Source: Nematopogon swammerdamellus
Lineage: Eukaryota; Arthropoda; Insecta; Lepidoptera; Adelidae
Assembly: GCA_946902875.1 (NCBI GenBank)
Contig: OX336349.1
Span: forward strand, 20,979,891-21,043,890
Length of the DNA stretch: 64,000 nt
Direction: 5' to 3'
Positions 39,901-43,429 of the stretch are shown here, piece by piece; position 1 is the first letter of the stretch, and each line of letters opens with the position of its first letter. The notes below the pieces were generated by a model. The model worked only from the letters and a program-made list of their open reading frames with translations. It did not search any database and had not been told where the DNA came from. Made by a program: the position numbers and the translations under genes.

Positions 39901-41716
39901 CCGTTTCGACCGACCTTTGATTCAGTGCGGTGGTACCAACCCGGGCAGGTTACCCTATACCACCTAGTAATATATATAAGAAGGGAGTCATATCCCTTAA
40001 CGCCTTTTACGGCATACACGGGGAGAGATGCAGTGGGGCTATTCTTTTAAAGTACCGGCCCCACACGGTGCAAAGTAATTTTACGATTTCGCCGGCCGCA
40101 GGTGTGCTAATGTTCGAGCTGCTGACCGGGTCGCCGCCGTTCACGGGCGCTGACCCCATGAAGACATACAACAAGATCCTGAAGGGTATCGACGCGGTCG
40201 AGTTCCCGCGCACCATCACCCGCAACGCCGCCAACCTCATCAAGAAACTCTGCCGCGACAATCCCGCCGAGCGGCTCGGCTATCAGCGCGGAGGCATCAC
40301 CGAGATACAGAAACACAAGTATGTTCACATCCTGTCTCACACTCTGGTCAAAATGATGCACGATGATGATGAACAAGTCGATACTATCATGTTTGTTCTC
40401 TCTTACGTTTTGTTTATAGACGTCCGGAAATACCAGCCTTCCGGCTATAAAATCCAGACGTCTATCCCTGCACTCTTGCGAGCGCAGTGATCATGTATGC
40501 CAGATCGAGGCCCCATAGCTGTACCATTTTTCCGAAATAATCCCATGGGAAACACAGACTGAAGCCTTTCCCCAGCCGATCCGAGCCCCCACCCGTCCAC
40601 CCGAAGGAACCCCCGACCGAAGTCGAGAGCCGGGGGTGAAGCCTTCACTGCCACTGGAGTCCGCACCCTGTCCAACAACAGCATGTGCCCAGGGCCTCAG
40701 CGTTTTGTTCTAGCCGACAGCTTTTGTTTTCACCAGCTATGTATATGCTGATGATGACTGATGTATATGCTATGTATATGATGATGAACAACAGGCCATG
40801 GTTTTTTTTTCTTATTGCTTCCGAACCAAGTGGCTCTGGCCGAGGCCGAAGCCTCAGGCCCAGCCAATTTCATCGCCGAGGAGGTGCCAGCCCGGCTTGG
40901 AGGTGGACTAATGTCGCTGGGGATATTAACCCGCGATTTGAAGATTCTTGGATTGTAGGAGTGGGGAAAGATTTTCCCTAGGAGCCCGTTCCACGCCTTT
41001 GCAGTGCGGCACAAGAACGATTTAGAAAATCTTGCAGTTCTAAAGAACTCTTCTGTCGATTACAAAGGGGTGTTCCGCGAAAGTATGGCGGGTTTGGCGA
41101 AGGCGAACAGGAGGAGGAGTGATAAGGAAAACAAGTTCGTCAGAGCAGCGGCCATAGTAGTACCGATAAAACATGGCTAAGCGTTTTTTATATGTGGCAT
41201 CGTTTCGCCTGCGAGTAGGTGTCTAACGATCCCCAGGGACATTCTGTGATGCACGAGGATTGGGAATGCTATGCCGACGTGACAGAAGTCTTTTCAAGCC
41301 CCTTTTGAAAAACCCCATGCTGTACAGTAGATGAGCAGTGAGTGCGTTCCATATTTTCCCGCTTCTGTGAATAAAAGACCAACAGAACCGGTTGGTGCAT
41401 CCTCCGTTTGCCTCTTAAATTCCTCTTGGAACTCAGCTGAAACACCTGAAAATGTGATCCCCGAAAAATTGGGTCTCATTTGGTATTAAATCTAACTTGA
41501 ATGCAAGCGGAACTGCGGACAACGGTAATAAAATCAATGTTTATTTCCAGATGGTTCGACGGCTTCAACTGGGAGGGTCTGGCGCAGCGAACCCTGGACC
41601 CCCCGATAATGCCGGTCGTCAGGTCGCCGCTAGACACGCACAACTTCGACCAATACCCGTCCGATGCAGACGAGCCACCCCCCGACGACCTGTCCGGTTG
41701 GGACGCGAGCTTTTAG
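6754..41716 (+). CDS. for: cGMP-dependent protein kinase (PKG, foraging-type), 3' ten coding exons
   Basis: Ser/Thr kinase activated by cGMP; in insects it acts in the cytoplasm in nervous-system, feeding and renal signalling (family knowledge). Ten exons (6754-6973, 25701-25842, 33372-33466, 33799-33945, 36682-36795, 37364-37569, 38385-38472, 39407-39591, 40102-40318, 41551-41716) join with matching phases and GT-AG introns into about 525 codons plus a stop. Visible in order: the end of CNB-A with [15 protein letters not shown]; complete CNB-B with [15 protein letters not shown]; Gly loop GIGGFGRV; catalytic Lys in FALKQMKK; alpha-C Glu in SEKEIM; catalytic loop YRDLKPEN; DFG; activation segment [17 protein letters not shown] tail ending GWDASF. 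Both phosphate-binding cassettes have the RTA threonine typical of cGMP-selective sites. Mammalian PKG I is about 670-690 residues, so the N-terminal coiled coil, autoinhibitory segment and first half of CNB-A are missing from this window. No credible upstream exon was seen in 1-6753. The close match to fly 'for' is from recall, not from a search. Confidence 0.96.
6983..8190. other. Start of PKG intron 1, unassigned
   Basis: AT-rich intronic sequence with no recognised element. Short open frames have no recognisable domains. Confidence 0.4.
8193..8532 (-). mobile_element. SINE-A, near full length
   Basis: On the minus strand: a tRNA-like start (GGTAGCTCGGTGGTGC), a diverged 5S-like segment, a GGTTCGGATTCC box, the shared body, and the tail ending CAGTTTTCATACA before an A run. 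An internal deletion lies in the body near 8280. Confidence 0.75.
8632..8860 (-). mobile_element. SINE-A, 5'-truncated
   Basis: Tail and body only: GGAAACTGACACGG, ACCGGATGAACTAGGTGCC, CTTCCCTTCGGTCGTGCC and TTTCATTCAGTGCGGTG on the + strand. The head is absent and a 23-bp insertion lies near 8655. Confidence 0.8.
9148..9210 (+). mobile_element. SINE-A tail fragment
   Basis: GACTGACATCACGGATGTT to TGTGTCAGTTT matches the SINE-A 3' end. It lies directly before a hAT MITE. Confidence 0.6.
9223..9500. mobile_element. hAT-type MITE, 16-bp perfect TIR, perfect 8-bp target duplication
   Basis: Left end CACGGGCGTAGCCAGG is exactly repeated in inverted form at 9485-9500. GTGACGTG flanks both ends (9215-9222 and 9501-9508). 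The interior includes a 24-base G run followed by C-rich sequence near 9437-9485. 278 bp, no transposase. Confidence 0.93.
10010..10160 (+). repeat. Repeat with a second copy at 47085
   Basis: GATTGTGTTGCATC, then CCAGCGAAAGCGGCGCCTTG and AAAGAGGAGTACGGGTGAAT, are almost exactly repeated at 47085-47180. Class unknown; it could be part of an LTR or a LINE untranslated region. Confidence 0.7.
10624..11115 (+). mobile_element. GGTTCCGT-type repeat variant
   Basis: Starts TTAGGGTTCCGTACGTCATA with GGAACCCTTATAGGATCAC. Ends near AAGTTCGACTCGCACTTGAT. The interior differs from the main subfamily and is related to the start of the 49891 composite. Confidence 0.75.
11482..12041. mobile_element. CAACGTGTCCC-family mariner-like MITE, split
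   Basis: Left arm CAACGTGTCCCAAAACTCAA and AGGGAGTAGGCCA match the full element at 19963. An unrelated inverted-repeat element (11758-11977) sits inside. The right part, CAACGTTTTTCAAAAAATGC, is followed by a truncated end. Confidence 0.75.
11758..11977. mobile_element. Nested inverted-repeat element
   Basis: Ends CCAAAGATTTAAATAGTTAG and, inverted, CCAAAGATTTAAATAGTTTA, about 24 bp each. Inserted inside the CAACGTG-family MITE. Confidence 0.7.
12046..12236. mobile_element. AGGTCTTTC-family MITE, right half
   Basis: GATATCAAATACCTA hairpin, GTGATCAGTATCTGATACAC, and end TAATGAAAGACCT followed by TA. Nearly identical to the right half of 45447-45845. Confidence 0.8.
12290..12425 (-). mobile_element. 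SINE-B fragment
   Basis: ACCAGCCAATATCACC, GATTGCTGGCTATA, CACAGCCGAGGCTGCTATG: inner part of the SINE-B body, both ends missing. Confidence 0.7.
12560..12985 (-). mobile_element. LINE 3' region remnant
   Basis: Begins with TTTA repeats near 12557 and ends with TCGATTACACCCACGAAGAA, which recurs at 60590-60690 and, inverted, at 18050-18190. Probably a 5'-truncated LINE; no frame is readable. Confidence 0.45.
12990..13465. other. Unassigned intronic interval
   Basis: No gene or repeat recognised. Confidence 0.35.
13470..13735 (+). repeat. ~100-bp tandem repeat, three units
   Basis: TTTGCAAGCATCTGAAAACT starts at about 13492, 13592 and 13691, giving a 100-bp period. Units share GTCATGGTGATGACACGA and a TTTTTTGCTACAG stretch; a fourth partial TTTTGCTACAG lies near 13805. 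Confidence 0.9.
14084..14183. mobile_element. 100-bp near-perfect hairpin element
   Basis: Arms of about 42 bp begin CGGCACGTAACTTGGCC and pair with two or three mismatches around a loop with GCATGCGATCGTTG. A second copy, about 98% identical, is at 21761-21868. Confidence 0.93.
14190..15130. other. Unassigned AT-rich intronic interval
   Basis: No recognised gene. An 86-codon hydrophobic open frame at 14854-15114 is AT-driven and shows no motif. Confidence 0.35.
15296..15760 (+). pseudogene. TE-derived ORF fragment with nuclease-like motif
   Basis: The open frame from 15152 runs to the stop at 15758-15760. Only the part from about codon 50 looks like protein: [35 protein letters not shown], and [20 protein letters not shown], then [17 protein letters not shown] recognise this pattern from ORFs widely scattered in repeats of invertebrate genomes. 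The spacing RPDG ... WDAT could be a PD-(D/E)XK-type nuclease core, but that is inference. The first ~50 codons are AT-rich, hydrophobic and probably not coding. It lies inside PKG intron 1 with no adjacent reverse transcriptase. Confidence 0.6.
15866..15938. repeat. Palindrome ~73 bp
   Basis: ATAAAAATCAGCATACTCAT and AGACACATGG face their inverted copies with one 4-base bulge. It follows the nuclease-like ORF and may be part of the same insertion. Confidence 0.85.
15940..16435. other. Unassigned intronic interval
   Basis: Contains the small palindrome GGAACGTCCGTCGCGGACGT near 16276 but no gene. Confidence 0.35.
16460..16705. mobile_element. Inverted-repeat element with GGGGG(T)NATTCT ends
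   Basis: Left GGGGGTGATTCTGTACGTGA and right, inverted, GGGGGTTATTCTATATGTGA, with AAAAATTTTT runs between. A related copy is at 47855-48090. Confidence 0.65.
16714..17193. mobile_element. AGGTCTTTC-family MITE, full length
   Basis: About 50-bp near-perfect TIRs: AGGTCTTTCAAAATTAGTTC, ATAGTACGCTAAG, then a G run and GTTCTGTATC. TA flanks both ends. The right flank continues into an (AAAT)n run. Confidence 0.88.
17205..17688. other. Unassigned interval
   Basis: (AAAT)n at 17200-17220, then sequence with no recognised gene or repeat. Confidence 0.35.
17690..17990 (+). mobile_element. GGTTCCGT-type repeat, near full length
   Basis: Start CGTTCCATTTCCGGTACGG, then CCCTATTACTAAGCCTACG, a CTGTC-rich tract, ACAGGTAGCCCGTTGAAATG, GGCGGATATAACAAC, and end CTCGCACTTGGCCGG followed by T run. 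Confidence 0.85.
18050..18200 (+). mobile_element. LINE 3' end with (AATAAACA)n tail
   Basis: TTCTTCGTGGGTGTAATCGG, GGATAGAACAAATTGTGACA, AGTTCGAGTGCAGTCTAACT, then CAATAAACAATAAACAACAA. Same end at 30640-30715 (+) and 60590-60690 (-). Confidence 0.65.
18353..19018 (+). mobile_element. Helitron (non-autonomous), split by a LINE end
   Basis: Starts A|TCATACTAATAGTAAATC and ends GCAAAAGCTAG|T at 19018, with GCGAAGCCGC near the 3' hairpin position. The interior is interrupted at about 18515-18795 by an unrelated LINE tail, after which AACTCTTAAACCGGTCATCC resumes the Helitron. Confidence 0.85.
18515..18795 (+). mobile_element. LINE 3' end with (TCTA)n tail, nested in Helitron
   Basis: AGGTTGACTGTAAGAAATAT, GGGATAAGTCCGCC, TGTAAATTGTCTAATG, then AATAAAGAATTGTCTATCTA. 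The opposite-strand relative is at 47540-47665. TAAC at both junctions may be the target duplication. Confidence 0.75.
19349..19710 (+). mobile_element. GGTTCCGT-type repeat
   Basis: Start TTAGGGTTCCGTATCCG, CTATTACTAAGCCTAGGCCG, GTAGCCCGTTGAAATTTTTA; end GGTGCGCGAGTTCGACTCGC then CACTTGGCC. Near full length. Confidence 0.85.
19963..20363. mobile_element. CAACGTGTCCC mariner-like MITE, full length
   Basis: Long TIRs (about 90 bp): CAACGTGTCCCAAAACTCAA, then AAGCGGGAACCAGGGAGTAG and CCCAGGGAAAAATAAG, against their inverted copies. TA on both sides (19961-19962, 20364-20365). No coding capacity. Confidence 0.88.
20490..20600. repeat. Cluster of CGGTCATATGACC palindromes
   Basis: Four or five variants of GGTCATATGACC and GTCACTTGAC in 110 bp. 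Related motifs lie at 22669-22735 and 22884-22960, suggesting subterminal repeats of one DNA transposon. Confidence 0.75.
20640..20905 (-). mobile_element. SINE-C copy
   Basis: ACCACACGCT...CCCGAC end, GGTAAGCAGAGTAATCGGTG, GTTGTGCTGCAAGAATT, and GGACCGTGCCAAGGTGAGAG: the reverse complement of the elements at 30320 and 48335. Followed by a SINE-A head piece (CCACTGAGCTACCGAAGC). Confidence 0.75.
20930..21320 (-). mobile_element. GGTTCCGT-type repeat, full length
   Basis: CCGGCCAAGTGCGAGTCG at the left and GGTCCCGTACCGGATACGG with AACCCTAA at the right, with the CGGACAGACGG tract between. The arrangement is the reverse complement of 17690. Confidence 0.87.
21434..21567. mobile_element. GC-rich foldback element
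   Basis: Arms GGCGGATCTCGGCGTGTCG and, inverted, GACGGATCTCGGCGTGTCG; outer ends ATAATGCGCGGG and, inverted, ATAGTGCCCGGG resemble the outer ends of the 14084 hairpin. Confidence 0.75.
21761..21868. mobile_element. 108-bp near-perfect hairpin element (second copy)
   Basis: TCGGCGGCACGTAACTTGG pairs with its inverted copy across the element with two mismatches. It is nearly identical to 14084-14183. Confidence 0.93.
22000..22250. other. GC- and CpG-rich block in PKG intron 1
   Basis: About 250 bp dense in CG dinucleotides (GGGCGGGGCGGGCGCGGCC and similar) in otherwise AT-rich DNA. Open frames on both strands are low-complexity Arg/Ala/Gly and look non-coding. It could be an alternative PKG promoter or an internal part of the surrounding transposon-like region. 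Confidence 0.5.
22260..22660. other. Unassigned AT-rich interval
   Basis: Nothing recognised. Confidence 0.35.
23080..23290 (+). mobile_element. LINE 3' end whose tail is shared with SINE-B
   Basis: A decayed C-terminus (GTGTGGAACGGGCTTCCGGG, read as WNGLP-like) is followed by GGTATGGCACCTACCTTCTC and GGAGGTGATATTGGCTGG, then CCACCCATACCGGATAACAT and an A run. From GGTATGGC on this equals the SINE-B tail. Confidence 0.7.
23292..23412 (+). mobile_element. Second LINE tail
   Basis: ACTGGCACCTCCTCGGGGGT, GAAATTGGTTGCGCCTGAG, CCCAGTTCGGAAGCAATAA then A run. Relatives at 31105-31262 (+) and 40797-40960 (-), the latter attached to LINE coding sequence. Confidence 0.7.
23515..23882 (+). pseudogene. 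LINE reverse-transcriptase C-terminal fragment, frameshifted
   Basis: [40 protein letters not shown] and [18 protein letters not shown] across two frames; 3' end GGCGCCACATGTTACG with A run. Sister of 5975-6682, more intact around the [12 protein letters not shown] block but shorter. Confidence 0.87.
23930..23993 (+). mobile_element. GGTTCCGT-type repeat, right-end fragment
   Basis: CGATACGGAACCCTCGGTGC and CGAGTTCGACTCGCACTTGG then CCGGTTTTT. Confidence 0.85.
24000..24420 (+). repeat. Repeat with tRNA-like insert; partner at 63265-63480
   Basis: GTGAAAACTTCTTTAGCGGC, GGCGCTTGGCACTTTTTT and AAACTCGCGTCATC at the left; AAGTTTTCACTTCTGCCGGC and GGAGTGCAAC at the right. All recur in inverted order at 63265-63480. 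Between them, 24213-24260 has a tRNA-like A box (TGGCTCAATCG) and B box (GGGTTCGAATCCC) at normal tRNA spacing, but I could not fold a convincing cloverleaf. Confidence 0.55.
24725..24782. mobile_element. 58-bp perfect hairpin with hAT-like end and 8-bp target duplication
   Basis: 25-bp arms starting CACAGAGCACGGAACG pair perfectly around GGGGCGCG. ATTAACAC lies on both sides (24717-24724, 24783-24790). The end CACAGAGCA is the same as in the hAT MITE at 4482. Confidence 0.9.
24790..25690. other. Unassigned end of PKG intron 1
   Basis: AT-rich; no repeat or gene recognised. Ends in the exon 2 acceptor. Confidence 0.4.
25701..25842 (+). CDS. for: PKG exon 2 (start of CNB-B)
   Basis: Acceptor tcttccgcag ends at 25700; donor gttcg starts at 25843. 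The first base completes Ser from exon 1, giving [11 protein letters not shown]. The exon encodes the first beta strands of the second cGMP site ([18 protein letters not shown], then FFIISKGQ) and ends in phase 0. The preceding intron is 18.7 kb and holds most of the repeats in the left half of the window. Confidence 0.96.
25857..26345 (-). pseudogene. LINE C-terminal fragment (endonuclease-RT type)
   Basis: On the minus strand it reads [40 protein letters not shown] and RTYLDQIG, the well-known end of RTE-like LINE proteins. The 3' tail is (TATG)n at 25858-25875. It inserted 15 bp after PKG exon 2. Upstream 26350-27000 has no recognised feature. Confidence 0.85.
27000..27215 (+). mobile_element. 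SINE-C, 5'-truncated
   Basis: CGAGTCATGCAGCAGGTGGG, the hairpin half AGTACCTGCAGCGCACCACC, TTACTCTGCTTACCCCGATT, then (TATG)n. Confidence 0.8.
27216..28540. other. Unassigned part of PKG intron 2
   Basis: No gene, element or RNA recognised; short open frames lack motifs. Confidence 0.4.
28545..28890 (+). pseudogene. LINE C-terminal fragment (endonuclease-RT type)
   Basis: Reads [20 protein letters not shown], then after a frameshift [14 protein letters not shown] and [28 protein letters not shown]; tail (TATG)n. Same family as 25857-26345 but keeps the extreme C-terminus. Confidence 0.85.
29278..29460 (+). mobile_element. tRNA-headed SINE
   Basis: A box AGCCGAGTGGTTTGGGC and B box GAGGTTCGAATCC at tRNA spacing; then TTCGGAACCGGTGTAAAAT and TAGGTCCCTTCCCTTGCCCC with TTACTAGG, the first part of the body shared with SINE-A and SINE-B. 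It breaks off at a T run. Confidence 0.8.
29470..29730 (-). mobile_element. SINE-A body with non-5S head remnant
   Basis: Complete tail and body from GGAAACTGACACGG to CCCTACCACCTAGTAATAT, followed by AGGGAGTCATATCCCTT instead of the 5S-like head. The same switch is seen at 39985. Confidence 0.8.
29792..30083 (+). mobile_element. Helitron (non-autonomous), intact
   Basis: A|TCAATACTAATAATAAATC at the start and GCGAGCGAAGTCGCGGGC then AAAAGCTAG|T at the end, with a short hairpin just before CTAG. 292 bp, uninterrupted. Confidence 0.92.
30320..30640 (+). mobile_element. SINE-C, near full length
   Basis: GAATAGCCCCACTGCATTCT, AAAAGGCGACTAAGGGATAA, TCATGCAGCAGGTGGG, the hairpin GGTGTTGTGCTGCAATTTAC with TTGCAGCACAACACC, ACCCCGATTGTCGGGATTCA, then (TATG)n. 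Confidence 0.85.
30640..30715 (+). mobile_element. LINE 3' end fragment, (AATAAACA) tail
   Basis: ACCGGATAGGACAAATTGTG, ACAAGTTCGAGGGCAG, then AATCAATAAACAATATC. Confidence 0.65.
30960..31104 (-). mobile_element. LINE 3' end with SINE-B-like tail
   Basis: On the + strand: GGTATGGGTGGCAGAGTCAG, GGCCAAAGCACATGCTCC and CCATACCGGATACTTCC, then decayed LINE coding sequence. Minus orientation. Confidence 0.7.
31105..31262 (+). mobile_element. LINE tail, same family as 23292
   Basis: TCCACGGATCTTCAATTC, GACTGGCACCTCCTTGGGAG, TTCGACCTCGAGTTCAGC, CCCAGTTCGG. Confidence 0.65.
31700..31990 (-). mobile_element. GGTTCCGT-type repeat, diverged
   Basis: GAACATTTCAACCGGCTACC, a GGACAGACAG tract, GGCTTCCGTATCC and GCGGTACGGAACCCTAA. 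Confidence 0.75.
32120..32245 (+). mobile_element. Half of the 54180-type inverted-repeat element
   Basis: GTGCGACAGGGACGACGCTC and TACAACCGGATTGTCT then TTTTTCTAAAGCCCGATG match the right arm at 54250-54315; the inner CTGTCGCAC hairpin is also kept. Confidence 0.65.
32250..33371. other. Unassigned end of PKG intron 2
   Basis: No element or gene recognised. Confidence 0.4.
33372..33466 (+). CDS. for: PKG exon 3 (CNB-B core)
   Basis: Acceptor cattcacag ends at 33371; donor gtaag starts at 33467. It encodes [16 protein letters not shown], then [15 protein letters not shown], the first half of the B-site phosphate-binding cassette. It starts in phase 0 and ends two bases into a Gly codon completed by exon 4. 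Confidence 0.95.
33799..33945 (+). CDS. for: PKG exon 4 (CNB-B end and linker)
   Basis: Acceptor tctaattctag ends at 33798; donor gtacg starts at 33946. It encodes [15 protein letters not shown], whose Arg-Thr pair is the expected cGMP-contact site, then [13 protein letters not shown] and the charged linker into the kinase domain. It ends with AG of an Arg codon completed by exon 5. Intron 3 is only about 330 bp, the shortest in the gene. Confidence 0.95.
34635..34720 (+). mobile_element. tRNA-like SINE head
   Basis: GAGGATAGCCTAGCTAGACG, then AGCGGTTTGAGGTTCGAATC with CCGCG: B box at tRNA spacing. The acceptor stem does not pair, so it is not a functional tRNA. Confidence 0.5.
34920..35225 (+). 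mobile_element. LINE 3' fragment with SINE-A head inserted
   Basis: Left part (GACGTACGTACCTTAGACCA, GATCATTAGGAGCGTGG) and right part (TCCGTTGTCCTTGCGGCCTG, GGGGAAACAGGCGGTGTCG) are continuous in 28700-28870. Between them, 35027-35166 is a SINE-A head on the minus strand. Confidence 0.75.
35027..35166 (-). mobile_element. SINE-A head (5S/tRNA-like composite) only
   Basis: Minus strand: GCCTCGATAGCTCAGTGGTG (tRNA A-box-like), then TTAAGCAACGCTGGGCGCGG and TCAGTACTGGGATGGGTGAT, which match eukaryotic 5S rRNA promoter boxes, and GGTTCGGATTC (B-box-like). Confidence 0.8.
35230..36030. other. Unassigned part of PKG intron 4
   Basis: Nothing recognised. Confidence 0.35.
36034..36205 (-). mobile_element. 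LINE C-terminal fragment (endonuclease-RT type)
   Basis: Reverse complement of the 28680-28800 segment: CCACACTCATAATGTTCCTC, GTTTGACCCTTTTTAGCAC, TTGCCCGATCTGATTTAAG. Badly decayed. Confidence 0.7.
36682..36795 (+). CDS. for: PKG exon 5 (kinase N-lobe, glycine-rich loop)
   Basis: Acceptor caccattgcag ends at 36681; donor gtgat starts at 36796. It encodes [17 protein letters not shown], then the ATP-binding loop [12 protein letters not shown], and ends at GDSSR with a split Arg codon. Confidence 0.95.
37364..37569 (+). CDS. for: PKG exon 6 (catalytic lysine to hinge)
   Basis: Acceptor ctttcctcag ends at 37363; donor gtgagc starts at 37570. It encodes SFALKQMKK with the ATP-anchoring Lys, [15 protein letters not shown] with the alpha-C Glu, and the hinge [20 protein letters not shown]. 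One base of a Gly codon is left for exon 7. Confidence 0.96.
37670..38195 (+). mobile_element. GGTTCCGT-type repeat in PKG intron 6
   Basis: TTAGGTTTCCGTATCCCGTA, CCTACTACTAAGCCTACGCC, a CCGT tract, TAGGTAGCCCGTTGAAATTT; end GATACGGAAACCTCCGTGTG with ACTCGCACTTGACAG. Confidence 0.85.
38385..38472 (+). CDS. for: PKG exon 7 (88-bp exon, alpha-E helix)
   Basis: Acceptor gaattgcag ends at 38384; donor gtgaat starts at 38473. Read in phase it gives [16 protein letters not shown], then [14 protein letters not shown], the segment leading to the catalytic loop. It has no start Met and is too short to stand out as an open frame. It was found by closing the gap between exons 6 and 8; the phases fit on both sides. 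Confidence 0.95.
38600..38925 (-). mobile_element. SINE-A, old and diverged
   Basis: GTGGCCGTGCCAGCTACATT, GACGGAAAACACGAACTATT, CCGTTTCGACCGACC, GGGAGGGACCTACAGTTTTA, then a degraded 5S-like head. Confidence 0.7.
39180..39310 (+). mobile_element. LINE 3' tail with (GAATCT)n
   Basis: GTGTTCTTTATGGCGAAATA, AATATCTGAATCTGAATCTG. Similar ending at 960-985. Confidence 0.5.
39407..39591 (+). CDS. for: PKG exon 8 (catalytic loop and activation segment)
   Basis: Acceptor ccctctcacag ends at 39406; donor gtatgt starts at 39592. It encodes [10 protein letters not shown] with the catalytic Asp, VDFGFSKK, the activation-loop Thr in [15 protein letters not shown], and [12 protein letters not shown]. 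All catalytic residues needed for an active kinase are present. Confidence 0.96.
39740..40075 (-). mobile_element. Chimeric SINE: SINE-A body with SINE-C-type head
   Basis: + strand 39740-39975 is SINE-A tail and body. It passes through GGGAGTCATATCCCTTAACG into CCTTTTACGGCATACACGGG, GAGAGATGCAGTGGGGCTAT and TACCGGCCCCACAC, which is the reverse complement of the start of SINE-C (48345). It fills PKG intron 8 up to about 25 bp before exon 9. Confidence 0.8.
40102..40318 (+). CDS. for: PKG exon 9 (kinase C-lobe)
   Basis: Acceptor cgccggccgcag ends at 40101; donor gtatgt starts at 40319. It encodes [37 protein letters not shown] and [10 protein letters not shown], ending in a split Lys codon. 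The intron before it is filled by a SINE with an unusual head (39740-40075). Confidence 0.96.
40797..41160 (-). pseudogene. LINE C-terminal fragment and 3' tail
   Basis: Minus strand: [28 protein letters not shown], then TGGCACCTCCTCGGCGATG and TTGGTTCGGAAGCAATAAG. The upstream part is decayed (CGACGAACTTGTTTTCC region). Links the tail at 23292 to LINE coding sequence. Confidence 0.75.
41160..41420 (-). pseudogene. LINE C-terminal fragment, same family as 5975 and 23515
   Basis: Minus strand translation: [18 protein letters not shown] and [20 protein letters not shown], the counterpart of [18 protein letters not shown] and [16 protein letters not shown]; ends near GCCACATATAAAAAACG. Confidence 0.75.
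41551..41716 (+). CDS. for: PKG exon 10 (AGC C-terminal tail, stop codon)
   Basis: Acceptor ttatttccag ends at 41550. It encodes [15 protein letters not shown], then the proline-rich AGC tail with [10 protein letters not shown] and the terminus GWDASF, stop TAG at 41714-41716. Length and ending match the usual PKG C-terminus. Confidence 0.96.
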
Positions 41717-42460
41717 CTTAGAATATTTTAAAATTAGATAACTAACTAAATTTATACGTAATGGTCATGAGAGGTAATCTGATTTTGATGTTTATACATA
41801 ATACACATTAATTTGAAAACGGTTAATCGGATTTGTATGCACGATCAAGATAAATTATGTAGGTAATATACAACTGTCAAAACAGATAATCCGTTAGTTC
41901 TGATTGTAATATTCACATGTCAAGATAGATATTAAATTATGATTATAATATTCAAATGTGGAGATAGATAATCAGCCCTGGTTGTAATATACAAATGGTA
42001 AGACGTGGGTAAGACAGAGCATCAGTTCTATTTGTAATATTCAAATGTCAAGATAGATGTTCCGGTATGATTGTAATATTCAAATGTGAAGATAGATAAT
42101 AATCAGCTCTGGTTGTAATATACAAATGGTAAGACGTGGTGGGTAAGACAGATCATTGGTTTTAATTGTAATATTCAAGGTATGATTGTAATATTCAAAT
42201 GTGAAGCTAGATAATCAGCTCTGGTTGTAATATATAAATGGTAAGACGTGGGTAAGACAGATCATTAGTTCTAATTAGTAATACATATTCTAATTTATCA
42301 TTTTTTATCATCAGATTACGAACTGTCAAAACAAATCAACATAATATTTAAATGTAACACAGAACAGTCAAGACAAAAGATTCGTATGCAATATACATAC
42401 GGCACATACCTAATTAGATGTATGAAATAAATGTAGGTGGTTAATACATACACTTTTTTA
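41717..42460 (+). other. for: Putative PKG 3' UTR
   Basis: AT-rich sequence after the stop. A candidate poly(A) signal AATAAA lies at 42426-42431, just before a mariner-type MITE at 42466. A minisatellite occupies about 41880-42290. The real cleavage site cannot be told from sequence alone. Confidence 0.5.
41880..42290 (+). repeat. Minisatellite in the putative 3' UTR (~3 units of 110-125 bp)
   Basis: Each unit has TGTAATATTCAAATGT, then AGATAGATAATCAGC, TTGTAATATACAAATGG and TAAGACGTGGGTAAGACAG. About three full units plus partials are visible, with small indels between them. The core TGTAATAT recurs many times. Confidence 0.85.
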
Positions 42461-42465
42461 TTATA

Positions 42466-42900
42466 CACAGTGACTGGAAATTCGATCTATTCCTTGAATA
42501 TTATATACTAGAGGTTATTTCAAAAAATTTAACCCCCATCAACTGGGTTTTTTACATGAAAAAAAAATTTGAAATAAAAACTTACATAAAAATTAAAATA
42601 CATTTCATTTAAGACCTTTTATTTCCGAGATATTGAGAATTTTGGGCCGATATTTTTTATTTGAAATAATTGGTAGCTTACCAGCTTTCAGAAAAATATC
42701 AATGGAGTGCCCAAAAATAAGGATATTTTTTACAACTTTTTTTTTCGATTACAAGTTAGAAATTTGAAAAAAAAAATCTTAAAACCCCGATATCTCGGAA
42801 ACCGCTCATTTCCGACCCCCAGTTGATGGGACTTAAATTGTTCCAAATAACCTCTAGTATAACCCCTTTCAAGGAATAGATCGAATTTCCAGTCACCCTG
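42466..42900. mobile_element. mariner-like MITE, 435 bp, TA-flanked
   Basis: Left CACAGTGACTGGAAATTCGA and right (inverted) CAGGGTGACTGGAAATTCGA, extending about 55 bp through TCTATTCCTTGAA and CTAGAGGTTATTT. TA at 42464-42465 and 42901-42902. Lies about 35 bp after the candidate PKG poly(A) signal. Confidence 0.9.
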
Positions 42901-43214
42901 TATACATACTCATTATAATTTTTTGTATCACCATTTTTTTTTTCTAACATAAATTATGAATCATGTAACATGCTATATTTGTACATATAGCGTGTTTATA
43001 ATATTGTGGAAATAGTGTACAAATGTTTACTCTATCCTCAGTACATAATACATCCTCTTGTAATTTCATGTAATCTTACCGGCTAATGTACATAATAAAT
43101 ATATTGTTGTATAGAGTTTATCTCGGTGTAGACATTTGGTACTGCAGAAAAATAGCATGATGGGATTAATAACGAGGACTTTATGAAATGATCTAGCAAT
43201 GAATTTGATTTTGG

Positions 43215-43390
43215 TCCGATTTTTTTTTATTGCTTCCGAACTGGGTGCCTGTGCCCGATCCATTTCAGTGTAGCCAGCACGACCAAATGGAAGGCACTGA
43301 CATGGCACCTAGTTCACAAAGGTGTTATGGGCTGACATCGCGGAGGATGTAGTAGGTGAAGTAGCAAACCGTATCAGTTTCTATAAAAAA
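43215..43390 (+). mobile_element. SINE-A/LINE tail
   Basis: TTGCTTCCGAACTGGGTGCC, TCAGTGTAGCCAGCACGACC, TGACATGGCACCTAGTTCAC, TTATGGGCTGACATC, CAGTTTCTATAAAAAA. Confidence 0.75.
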
Positions 43391-43429
43391 CATTAAATCA
43401 TTTTGAAGATATGCCTGCGAGAAGGAGAT

